DNA of 6,015 nucleotides from Leptolyngbyaceae cyanobacterium SM1_3_5 (GCA_012031475.1 JAAUTJ010000323.1:1-6015); one strand, 5' to 3'. Shown: positions 1-6,015, counted from the stretch's first letter. Numbers and translations are program-made. The notes: generated by a model from the sequence alone, not told the origin.

Positions 1-1
1 C

Positions 2-971
2 GGTGCCCGATTTGACGATCGCGTCACGGGCAAGCTGGACGAATTTGCCGCCCGCGCCAAAGTGATTCACATCGACATCGATCCCGCCGAAGTTGGCAAA
101 AACCGGACTCCCGAAGTGCCGATCGTCGGAGATGTCCGCCGCGTCCTAACCGATTTGCTCAAGCGCGATCGCGAAGACAAGTTCATGCCTGACCCGACTC
201 AAACCCGCGACTGGCTGGCACGGATCGATCGCTGGAAAACTGACTATCCCCTTGTTGCGCCGTCCTATCCCGGTCTGATTGCACCGCAAGAAGTGATTGT
301 CGAACTGAGCAATCAAGCTCCCAATGCTTACTACACTACGGATGTCGGCCAGCATCAAATGTGGTCAGCCCAGTTTCTCAAAAATGGCCCGCGCCAGTGG
401 ATTTCCAGCGCCGGATTGGGCACGATGGGCTTTGGAATGCCTGCGGCGATGGGCGTTCAAGTGGCGCTGCCTGACGCGCAGGTGATTTGCGTCAGCGGCG
501 ATGCCAGCTTTCAAATGAACCTGCAAGAATTGGGCACATTGGCGCAATACGACATCAAGGTTAAGACCGTGATTCTCAACAACGGCTGGCAGGGCATGGT
601 GCGCCAGTGGCAGCAAGCGTTTTACAACGAGCGCTATTCGTCTTCCAACATGGAGCCGTCGATGCCTGATTTTGTCATGCTGGCGCAGGCATACGGCATC
701 AAGGGCATGGTGGTGACGGAGCGCGACCAGCTTGAAAGCGCGATCGCTGAAATGCTCGCCCACAATGGTCCTGTCCTGATGGATGTCCAGGTCAAGCGCG
801 ACGAAAACTGCTACCCGATGGTGTCCCCTGGCAAGGGCAACGCCCAGATGATCGGTCTCGCCCGATCGCCCCAAACTCGAACAAACGATCGAACTGCTCC
901 ACTGCTCGAACTGCGGTGCGAAAAACGCCAGCACCAACAATTTCTGCCCAGAGTGCGGCACGAAAATCTAA
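2..971 (+). CDS. ilvB: Acetolactate synthase large subunit, C-terminal half (5' truncated by window edge, one frameshift)
   Basis: This TPP- and FAD-dependent enzyme condenses two pyruvates to acetolactate, or pyruvate with 2-oxobutyrate, at the first common step of valine, leucine and isoleucine synthesis. About 322 residues are visible; the N-terminal TPP-pyrimidine domain lies outside the window. The entry GARFDDRVTGKLDEF and then VIHIDIDPAEVGKNR are typical of the FAD-binding middle domain. The C-terminal TPP-pyrophosphate domain has GDASFQMNLQELG, starting at base 497, and closes with Asn-Asn at 578-583, followed by GWQGMVRQWQQAFY. After NAQMIGL the frame breaks at about 860. One base over, it continues as PDRPKLEQTIELL and a zinc ribbon with CxxC pairs (codons at 903/912 and 945/954), ending at TAA 969-971. 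Read literally, the open frame runs on to 1048 with a low-complexity tail that overlaps the terminator hairpin, so 971 is the better end. Identity is sure; the cause of the break is inferred. Confidence 0.93.
857..863 (+). other. Frameshift in ilvB (one extra base)
   Basis: Upstream of this site frame 2 reads NAQMIGL. Downstream the family-like sequence PDRPKLEQTIELLHCSNCG is found only in frame 3. Removing one base from CTCGCCCGA joins the two as MIGLPDRPKLEQ. The site is next to a run of three C. It is most likely a sequencing or assembly error; a real mutation cannot be excluded. Confidence 0.8.
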
Positions 972-994
972 GGTTGATTCGATCGCTCAATCGC

Positions 995-1030
995 TTGAAA
1001 AAGGAGGTTTTAACAAGCCTCCTTTTTCAA
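995..1030 (+). terminator. Intrinsic terminator of ilvB
   Basis: A perfect 13-bp inverted repeat has its left arm TTGAAAAAGGAGG at 995-1007 and its right arm CCTCCTTTTTCAA at 1018-1030. The helix can extend inward by a G-U and two A-U pairs, leaving a UAAC tetraloop. The five-U tract at 1023-1027 lies in the right arm. It begins 24 bases after the frame-corrected ilvB stop and precedes the slt start by about 70 bases, so the two genes are probably separate transcription units. The matching A-run on the left arm could allow weak activity on the other strand. Confidence 0.85.
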
Positions 1031-1103
1031 TGGCTCCATTTTCCGTAAAAATGCTAAAGTCTCAGGGAATATGCTGTTTTGTAAAGCGTGACGGCGATCG
1101 CGG

Positions 1104-3331
1104 ATGCTAAAGCTGAGTAAACAACAAATTGCCCTGACCGTTGGTGCAGCAGTGGGAGCGCTTGCCCTCGGAGCCGCCGCCGCTTTGGTGTACTTCAGTG
1201 AACTGAGCGATACCGTTCCCTCTGCGCTGCGCGATCGCTTCTCCTGGCTCAATCTCAACGCGGAAGGCGAACAAACGCGGCAGCAGTACGAAGGTGCAGA
1301 AACTTCTCAGGTTCTTGCTTTGGTGAATCAGCCGATCGCCCAGCGGCAACCTGCTCTCCAGCTAATTGCATCGGGTGTGAAATCGATCGATCGTCATCGC
1401 GCCCGCTATCTGCTCGCCAGTGATTTGATCGCGCAAACAAAGGCGGTTCTGCCCTGCCCCTGTTGGAAGGCTTGGAGCAAGATTATCCAGTCCTTGCCGC
1501 ACCAATTCTCGCCAAACGCGCCCAAGCATACGCCGCAACGGGCAATAACAATCAGGCCAATCAAACCTGGAAAGCTTTAATAGAGCGTCATCCCAACGAT
1601 CCGGCCAGTGCAGAAGCGCTGTTTGCGTTGGGACGTGGCGATCGCAACCAGTGGGAGCAACTGCTCGCCAAATTTCCCGCCCATCCGCGATCGATCGAGG
1701 TGGCGCGAGCCAAGCTGAAAGAAAATCCCAATCAGCCTGCAATCTTACTGCTGCTGGCGCGACATGGCGTTTCCCAGCCGGATATCCTGCCGATTCTCGA
1801 TCGCTTGGTGGCCGAATATTCCAGCCAGCTTAAACCCGAAGATTGGGAAGCGATCGCCTTTGCCTACTGGGAAAATCAGCGCTATGGCAGCGCGGGATCG
1901 GCGTATGCCCGTGCGCCTCGAACCGCGTTGACCGTGTATCGAGCCGGACGCGGCCTGCACCTGAGCGAACAGGCCACCGCCGCCCGACCGTTTTACAATC
2001 AGGTGATGCAGCAGTTTCCCGACTCAGACGAAGCCAGCCTGTCGCTGATCCGGCTGGCGGCGATCGCGCCCAATTCACAAACCGCGATTCAATATTTAGA
2101 CCAAATCATTGCTCGCTATCCCGATCGCGCCCCCGAAGCGCTGCTGCGAAAATCGGAAGCCTTGGACACGCTCAATAGTCCAGAAGCCGCATCGAAAGCT
2201 CGTCAGCAACTTCTCAGTCAGTACGGCAAATCCGATATGGCTGGAGAACTGCGCTGGAAGCTGGCTGAACAGCGATTTGCCGCTGGCGATATCAACGGGG
2301 CATGGACGATCGCTCGCGAGCTAGTCAGCCAAAATCCGCAGAGTGAATATGCACCGGAAGCCGCGTTTTGGGTCGGCAAGTGGGCGCAGCAGCTTGGTCA
2401 GCAGCAGGACGCCAAGACTTCTTTTGAATATGTTCTGACGCACTACCCGGAGTCGTATTATGCGTGGCGATCGGCCTCCCTGCTGGGGCTAGATGTCGGG
2501 GATTTCACGACCGTCCGCGACAAGCAACCGGAAGTGGTGAAACCCGCACAGCGTCCCAATTTGCCTACGGGTTCACCAACGCTGCAAGAACTTTATCAAC
2601 TGGGGCAAGACCGCGCAGCTTGGGCACATTGGCAGGTTGAATTTCAGTCATTTCGCGAGCCATCGGTGACGGAACAGTTCACTGATGGCGTGATGCGGTT
2701 AGGCGTGGGCGACAACCTGAACGGAATTTTCATGATTTCGAGTCTGCGAAATCGCGAGCAGGCGGAAGATCGATCGGCCTACCAAAACCTGAAGCAGCAA
2801 ATTTCCTACTGGCAAGCGCTCTATCCGTTTCCGTACATTGACCAAATCAACAACTGGGCAAACGATCGCAAGCTCAATCCGATGCTGGTGACGGGTTTGA
2901 TTCGGCAAGAATCGCGGTTTGAGCCGAAGATTGAATCGTCGGCAGGCGCACTCGGTTTAATGCAGGTGATGCCCGGAACGGCTGACTGGATTTCGGAGCA
3001 AATTGGCGTTCAATCGTTTCAGATGACCAATCCCGAAGACAACATCAAATTCGGCACTTGGTATTTGGACTACACGCATCGCGAATACAATAACAATTCG
3101 CTGTTTGCCGTTGCCAGCTACAATGCGGGACCGGGAAATATTGCCAACTGGATCGATCGATTTGGCTTTCGCGATCCCGATGTTTTTGTCGAACAAATTC
3201 CTTTTCCCGAAACCAAAGGCTATGTCGAATCCGTCTTTGGAAACTATTGGAACTACCTGCGACTTTACAATCCGGAAGTATCAGAAATGCTCGATAAATA
3301 TTCGCCGGAACATGCTCGAATTGGCGGGTAG
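1104..3331 (+). CDS. slt: Membrane-anchored soluble lytic transglycosylase with TPR-like helical domain (one frameshift)
   Basis: This is a predicted peptidoglycan lytic transglycosylase, cleaving the MurNAc-GlcNAc bond with formation of 1,6-anhydro-MurNAc in the periplasm. Frame-corrected length is 742 residues. Residues about 8-31 form one hydrophobic, Ala-rich segment (ALTVGAAVGALALGAAAAL), an uncleaved anchor or signal. Residues about 60-500 are repeated helical TPR-like units (for example QTWKALIERHPNDPASAEAL). The SLT catalytic domain, about residues 580-730, has LIRQESRF with the catalytic Glu near residue 603 (codon 2909-2911), then GALGLMQVMPGTA and VASYNAGPGN, all hallmark family-23 motifs. 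The frame shifts at about 1437: the first part reads to LIAQ, and the rest (NKGGSALPLLEGLEQDYP) is one frame back. No Shine-Dalgarno is evident before ATG 1104; the start is chosen because the anchor begins directly after it. A start at TTG 1463 would lose the anchor. Family assignment is firm; the symbol is by domain only. Confidence 0.88.
1434..1441 (+). other. Frameshift in slt (one base missing)
   Basis: The frame from ATG 1104 reads DLIAQ and then becomes Cys/Trp/Lys-rich nonsense that stops at 1580. One frame back the text continues as NKGGSALPLLEGLEQDYP and stays open to 3331. Adding one A to the CAAAC run gives CAA AAC AAA GGC and joins the frames exactly. The local codons GCG CAA ACA AAG do not form a canonical X-XXY-YYZ slippery heptamer, so a homopolymer error is favoured over programmed -1 frameshifting. 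Confidence 0.82.
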
Positions 3332-3365
3332 AAAATCGATCGATACCAATAGAAACTGATATCAA

Positions 3366-3391
3366 TAAAAAAGGAGGTGTTTCCACCTCCT
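3366..3391 (-). terminator. Intrinsic terminator of glnA
   Basis: Read on the minus strand, AGGAGGTG, loop GAAA and CACCTCCT (3391 down to 3372) form a perfect 8-bp hairpin with a GNRA-type tetraloop, followed directly by a run of T (3372-3367). It lies about 24 bases past the glnA stop. On the plus strand, which would serve the converging slt gene, the hairpin lacks a U-tract, so it is oriented for glnA. Confidence 0.9.
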
Positions 3392-3414
3392 GCAATGGTT
3401 AAAAGTCGATCGCC

Positions 3415-4842
3415 CTAGCAGTCGTAGTAAAGCTCGAACTCATAGGGGTGAGGCAGCTTGCTGAGCGGCTTCACTTCCGAATCCATTTTCATCGTCACCC
3501 AGTTTTGGATGAAATCTTCGGGGAAGACGCCGCCTGCGGTCAAGAAGTCGTGGTCTTTTTCGAGGTTTTCCAGGGCTTCTGACAGGTTGGCGGGTGCTTT
3601 GGGCACTTTTGCCAGTTCTTCCGGCGACATTTCGTAGATGTCCACATCCAGCGAGCTACCGGGATCGATTTGGTTTTTGATGCCGTCCAATCCGGCGCAG
3701 AGCATGGCCGAGAAGGTCAGGTACGGGTTGCTGGAAGCGTCGGGGCAGCGGAATTCGAGGCGCTTCGCTTTCGGGTTGGAAGCGATCGGAATGCGGACGG
3801 AGGCCGATCGATTGCCTGCCGAGTAAGCCAGGTTGACGGGAGCTTCAAAGCCCGGAACCAGTCGCTTGTAGGAGTTCGTGGTCGGGTTGGTGAAGGCCAA
3901 AAGCGACGGGGCGTGCTTCAGCAAGCCGCCGATGAAGAACAAGGCGGTTTCGCTCAGTCCGGCGTATTTGTCTCCGGCGAACAGCGGCTGACCGTCCTTC
4001 CAAATCGACATGTGGCTGTGCATTCCCGTCCCGTTGTCGTCGTGGATCGGCTTGGGCATGAAGGTCGCGGTTTTGCCATATTTGCGGGCGACGTTCTTGA
4101 CGACGTATTTGTAGGTCATCACGTAATCGGCTGCATGGACGAGATCGGCAAACTTGATGCCCAGTTCGCACTGACCGCCGCCTGCGACCTCGTGGTGGTG
4201 CTTTTCGATCGGGACACCGCACTTCGCCATCGTCAAGAGCATTTCCGTCCGAATGTCTTGCAGCATGTCGGACGGAGCGACCGGGAAGTAGCCGCGCTTT
4301 TTGTTGATTTTGTAGCCTAGGTTGCCGCCTTCTTTCCCGGTACTTCCCGCATTCCAGATGCCTTCGTCTGAGTCGATGAAGTAGTAGCCTTGGTGTCCGG
4401 ACTGGCCGAAGCGGACATCATCGAAGATGAAAAATTCCGGTTCGGGACCGCAGTATACTTTGTCACCGACGCCGCTGGCGATCAGGTAGTCTACGGCCTT
4501 TTCCGCGATCGATCGCGGTCGCGCTCATACCGTTCGCCGTCCGGGGGTCAGCGATCGTGCAAACCATGCTCAGCGTGGGCACTTCCATGAACGGATCGAT
4601 CCAAGCGGTTGTTGGATCGGGAACCATCGCCATGTCCGAGTTGTTGATCGATTTCCAGCCGCGAATGCTTGATCCGTCGAATGGAACGCCTTCTGCGATC
4701 GAAAACGAAGATTCTTCAATCAGGCTCTTGTGGAAGGTGCAGTGCTGCCAGATGTCCATAGAGATCAACGAATTTGAGGTCGATCAGTTCGATGCCCTGA
4801 TCGTCAATCATCTTCCAAAATTTCTTGTGCGGTCTCAGCCAT
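3415..4842 (-). CDS. glnA: Type I glutamine synthetase (four single-base indels, net frame conserved)
   Basis: GlnA is the dodecameric cytosolic enzyme that makes glutamine from glutamate, ammonium and ATP, the entry step of the GS-GOGAT cycle. Corrected length is 475 residues, normal for GSI. The N-terminal beta-grasp part reads IELIDLKFVDLYG, IWQHCTFHKSLIEE and VPFDGSSIRGWK (Asp-50 loop region in E. coli numbering). The catalytic part has GPEPEFFIFDDVRFG (metal Glu), EKHHHEVAGGGQCELG, NGTGMHSH, NPTTNSYKRLVPG, NRSASVRIP, RLEFRCPD and the end HPYEFELYYDC. The Tyr of DIYEMSPEE matches the position adenylylated in enterics, although cyanobacteria usually control GS by small inactivating proteins. 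Start ATG 4842-4840 gives MAETAQEIL, with AAGGAG six bases upstream. The literal frame stops after 12 codons; the longest uninterrupted stretch is 4524-3415. Promoter features indicate NtcA control. Identity is certain; functionality depends on whether the indels are real. Confidence 0.93.
4517..4529 (-). other. Frameshifts 3 and 4 in glnA (two single bases missing)
   Basis: GS proteins have a block of the form GYxRDPRSIA; E. coli has GYDRDPRSIA. On the minus strand, GGTATGAG lacks one T needed for GGT TAT GAG, and GACCGCGA lacks one C needed for GAC CCG CGA. Adding both gives NGYERDPRSIAEKAVDYL, which joins LSMVCTIADPRTA upstream to IASGVGDKVYCGPEPEFF downstream. Together with the two extra bases nearer the start, the net shift is zero. 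Confidence 0.78.
4754..4757 (-). other. Frameshift 2 in glnA (one extra base)
   Basis: After KFVDLYG the minus strand reads CTC TAT GGA C ATC TGG CAG CAC. With the extra C the frame goes to an unrelated sequence (HLAALHLPQE). Without it, the conserved IWQHCTFHKSLIEE follows directly. Confidence 0.82.
4815..4816 (-). other. Frameshift 1 in glnA (one extra base)
   Basis: On the minus strand the gene begins MAETAQEIL and the codons TTG GAA GAT GAT TGA then stop it after 12 residues. Dropping one G of the GG pair gives TTG AAG ATG ATT GAC, that is LKMIDDQGIELIDLKF, the expected GS N-terminus. Confidence 0.82.
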
Positions 4843-4848
4843 GAAAAA

Positions 4849-4854
4849 CTCCTT
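4849..4854 (-). promoter_or_regulatory. Ribosome binding site of glnA
   Basis: AAGGAG on the minus strand lies six bases before ATG 4842-4840. It fixes the start of glnA even though the frame from that ATG breaks after 12 codons. Confidence 0.8.
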
Positions 4855-4910
4855 AGTCCTTGTGAATCTGCTGCGCTGACCTGAGCCAGTGAAAAATTGG
4901 GGGCGAAGTT

Positions 4911-4966
4911 ACACAGTGCGTTATCACACAGTGGGTTGCGGTTCAAGAATCCGGGTGTGGGTTGCG
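4911..4966. repeat. Short direct repeats in the glnA leader
   Basis: On the plus strand ACACAGTG occurs at 4911-4918 and 4926-4933 (15-base period). GTGGGTTGCG occurs at 4931-4940 and 4957-4966 (26-base period). TGCGTTA also recurs at 4917-4923 and 4963-4969. They lie inside the predicted glnA 5' leader. The GTGGGTTGCGTTACGC stretch resembles degraded dispersed repeats common between cyanobacterial genes; that similarity is from memory and unverified. Confidence 0.6.
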
Positions 4967-5064
4967 TTACGCGCTGCGATTGTCAAAACCGCTCCCAAGA
5001 TTTGCCTTGATTATGGAAACGGTGCTGGACGAACTTCTGTATCAAATTCCGTAACACCTGAATC

Positions 5065-5107
5065 ATGTTAAGGATAGGATTAAGCAGAATTTTGTATCAC
5101 AAAATAC
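5065..5107 (-). promoter_or_regulatory. NtcA-activated (class II) promoter of glnA
   Basis: On the minus strand a perfect NtcA box GTA-N8-TAC (GTATTTTGTGATAC, 5107-5094) is followed after exactly 23 bases by TAACAT (5070-5065), matching the -10 consensus TAN3T. This GTAN8TAC-N22/23-TAN3T arrangement is the established form of NtcA-dependent promoters, where NtcA with 2-oxoglutarate replaces the -35 element. The predicted start point is about 5058. Read toward apcF, no TAN3T lies at the right distance, so the site points to glnA. Confidence 0.88.
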
Positions 5108-5112
5108 AAAAT
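5089..5112. promoter_or_regulatory. Extended palindrome around the NtcA operator
   Basis: ATTTTGTAT (5089-5097) and ATACAAAAT (5104-5112) form a perfect 9-bp inverted repeat around the six-base centre CACAAA. The core is the NtcA half-site pair GTA/TAC; the A/T-rich flanks extend the symmetry, as expected for a high-affinity dimer site of a CRP-family protein. Confidence 0.75.
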
Positions 5113-5188
5113 ATTGGCTGAATCGATCGAGTTTTGCCCGAATTAATCATCTCTTCATCGTGGTGGTCATTCGGCAACTGCTGAGCAT

Positions 5189-5208
5189 AAAATGTGACAA
5201 AATGTTAC
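5189..5208 (-). promoter_or_regulatory. HLR1-like direct repeat (possible RpaB site) upstream of apcF
   Basis: Two 10-bp units follow each other exactly, AAAATGTGAC and AAAATGTTAC on the plus strand. On the minus strand they read GTAACATT-TT-GTCACATT. The HLR1 motif bound by the response regulator RpaB is two (G/T)TTACA(T/A)(T/A) units separated by two bases. Each half here matches at 7 of 8 positions, differing only at the third base. The repeat would lie roughly -55 to -74 from a start point near 5263. The assignment is an inference from the motif. Confidence 0.4.
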
Positions 5209-5248
5209 GGTGACTCCGCTGCTTTCTCAGGTTCGCTCGTCTCCTCGT

Positions 5249-5256
5249 GATAAACT
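5249..5256 (+). promoter_or_regulatory. Candidate -10 element of apcF
   Basis: GATAAACT contains TAAACT (5251-5256), an acceptable -10 hexamer, about 85 bases before the apcF ATG. No good -35 lies at 16-18 bases upstream, so if it is used it probably relies on an activator such as one bound at the repeat upstream. CATAAAAT at 5186-5193 is an alternative. Confidence 0.3.
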
Positions 5257-5342
5257 TAGACGCGAATAGCAAGTGCTGGCACGGCCAAGTCGAAGCCGAT
5301 GCAGCCGCGATATCAAACGCTGTTTATTGGGAAGAACTGGAA

Positions 5343-5852
5343 ATGCGAGACGCGGTAACAAGCTTAATTGAAAACTACGACATCGCTGGGCGCTACCTCG
5401 ATCGCAACGCCCTCGACACGCTTAAATCCTATTTTTCGTCGGGAACCGATCGCGTCCAAGCTGCGGCTGTAATCAACGGCAATGCGGCGGCGATCGTCAA
5501 GCAGGCCGGAAGCAAGCTGTTTGAAGATGTGCCCGAACTGATTCGTCCGGGCGGCAATGCCTACACGACCCGCCGCTATGCTGCCTGTCTGCGCGACATG
5601 GACTACTACCTCCGCTATGCCAGCTACGCACTCGTCGCAGGCAACAATGATGTGCTGGATGAGCGCGTTTTGCAAGGTCTGCGCGAAACCTACAATTCGC
5701 TCGGTGTGCCGATCGGTCCTACGGTTCAAGGCATTCAAATCATGAAAGATATCGTCCGAGAGCAGGTTGCCGCTGCGGGTGTGCAAAATGCCTCGGTCGT
5801 CGATCAGCCGTTTGACTACATGACTCGCGAACTGTCTGAGAAAGATATCTAG
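5343..5852 (+). CDS. apcF: Allophycocyanin subunit beta-18 (phycobilisome core)
   Basis: ApcF is the minor beta-type allophycocyanin that pairs with the chromophore domain of the core-membrane linker ApcE and helps funnel energy from the phycobilisome core to chlorophyll. The product has 169 residues, the usual length. MRDAVTSLIENYDIAGRYLD, RPGGNAYTTRRYAACLRDMD and the C-terminal VDQPFDYMTRELSEKDI are specific to ApcF rather than ApcB. Cys82 in YAACLRD is the phycocyanobilin attachment site. Asn72 in PGGNAYTT is the position methylated (N-methyl-Asn) in beta-type phycobiliproteins. ATG 5343 is chosen because the family starts with MRDAV/MRDTV and GGGAAG lies eight bases upstream. The frame stays open back to a GTG at 5247, but those 32 extra codons resemble no phycobiliprotein. 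It is monocistronic here, with its own terminator, and divergent from glnA. Confidence 0.95.
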   Translation: MRDAVTSLIENYDIAGRYLDRNALDTLKSYFSSGTDRVQAAAVINGNAAAIVKQAGSKLFEDVPELIRPGGNAYTTRRYAACLRDMDYYLRYASYALVAGNNDVLDERVLQGLRETYNSLGVPIGPTVQGIQIMKDIVREQVAAAGVQNASVVDQPFDYMTRELSEKDI

Positions 5853-5876
5853 GCAAAGTTTAAGAAACGACAAGAG

Positions 5877-5916
5877 ATCGTGCGTCAGAAACATAAATTT
5901 CTGACGCGATTTTTTG
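5877..5916 (+). terminator. Intrinsic terminator of apcF
   Basis: GCGTCAGAAA (5882-5891), loop CATAAA and TTTCTGACGC (5898-5907) form a perfect 10-bp hairpin. After GA there is a run of six T (5910-5915). It starts 30 bases after the apcF stop codon, closing a single-gene transcript. Confidence 0.9.
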
Positions 5917-5939
5917 TTGGGGTTTTATCCTGGGAAGCC

Positions 5940-5972
5940 CCCCAAATCCCCCAAAATTGGGGGAATTTGAGG
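5940..5972. repeat. Palindromic C5/G5 repeat unit (dispersed-repeat-like)
   Basis: CAAATCCCCC (5943-5952) pairs with GGGGGAATTTG (5959-5969), with one bulged A at 5964 and a short A/T-rich loop. CC and GG further out extend the stem. From memory, units of the form CCCCCAAA..TTGGGGG are common between genes of filamentous cyanobacteria and are often dispersed in many copies. Copy number cannot be judged from this window, where it occurs once. It could also act as a second, rho-independent-like barrier after apcF, but it lacks a U-tract. Confidence 0.55.
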
Positions 5973-6015
5973 ATCGCTAGTTAGTTTCCCATTGGGAGTG
6001 ATCGCTGCTCCGAAC

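Larger units (their letters stand above)
4843..5342. other. Divergent glnA-apcF intergenic region
   Basis: Five hundred bases separate the two divergent start codons. From left to right they hold the glnA leader (about 215 nt from the predicted start point near 5058), with direct repeats at 4911-4966, the glnA -10 box and NtcA site (5065-5107), the HLR1-like repeat (5189-5208) and the likely apcF promoter and short leader. I see no convincing conserved gene or RNA gene here. The glnA leader lacks the conserved GGAAGTAGG-like core I would expect of a glutamine (glnA-type) riboswitch. Confidence 0.7.

Noticed and set aside
365..961. Long minus-strand open frame opposite ilvB
   Set aside because: His/Arg/Ala-rich shadow of the conserved ilvB coding strand, with no recognisable domain.
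972..1048. Literal C-terminus of ilvB up to 1048
   Set aside because: It runs through the terminator hairpin and has no family-like sequence; the zinc-ribbon frame ends at 971.
1070..1075. TATGCT as the -10 of slt
   Set aside because: Reasonable hexamer, but there is no -35 at proper spacing; too weak to list.
1434..1441. Programmed -1 frameshifting in slt
   Set aside because: The zero-frame codons CAA ACA AAG do not fit a slippery heptamer, I see no clear downstream stem, and other genes in the window show similar indels.
3670..4320. Long plus-strand open frame opposite glnA
   Set aside because: Mirror frame of highly conserved GS codons, with Val/Gly/Arg-rich composition and no ribosome site.
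4981..4986. Perfect TTGACA -35 box on the minus strand before glnA
   Set aside because: No acceptable -10 hexamer lies 16-18 bases downstream.
4843..5058. Glutamine riboswitch in the glnA leader
   Set aside because: The conserved core expected of the glnA RNA motif is not visible and no three-stem junction is apparent.
5247..5342. N-terminal extension of apcF from GTG 5247
   Set aside because: The 32 extra residues match no phycobiliprotein, the family begins at MRDAV, and a better ribosome site precedes ATG 5343.

Overview
The window is a piece of cyanobacterial chromosome. Three things show this: an apcF gene (phycobilisome core), a textbook NtcA-type nitrogen promoter in front of glnA, and repeated copies of the HIP1 octamer GCGATCGC in the left third. 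The sequence does not let me name a genus. All four genes are ordinary core genes, and I see no undescribed system, defence locus, mobile element, CRISPR array or RNA gene.

Layout: the 3' half of ilvB (acetolactate synthase large subunit, + strand) enters from the left edge and ends in a zinc-ribbon tail and a strong hairpin terminator. A membrane-anchored, TPR-rich soluble lytic transglycosylase (slt type, + strand) follows. It converges on glnA (type I glutamine synthetase, - strand), whose terminator lies in the short gap between them. A 500-base divergent intergenic region separates glnA from apcF (+ strand). It carries the NtcA box and -10 of glnA, a leader of about 215 nt with short direct repeats, and an HLR1-like direct repeat in front of apcF. 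After apcF come a terminator and a G/C-rich palindromic repeat unit.

The main oddity is that three of the four genes are interrupted by single-base indels: one in ilvB (near 860), one in slt (near 1437) and four in glnA (near 4815, 4755, 4529 and 4517). On each side of every indel the reading frame gives well-conserved family sequence, and the four glnA indels cancel to zero net shift. The simplest reading is uncorrected sequencing or assembly errors rather than pseudogenes or programmed frameshifting. Full gene spans are therefore given across the indels, which are listed separately. apcF is intact.

Functionally, glnA assimilates ammonium, ilvB makes branched-chain amino-acid precursors, slt remodels peptidoglycan, and apcF is part of the terminal energy emitter of the phycobilisome. 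Only glnA and apcF might share regulatory DNA.
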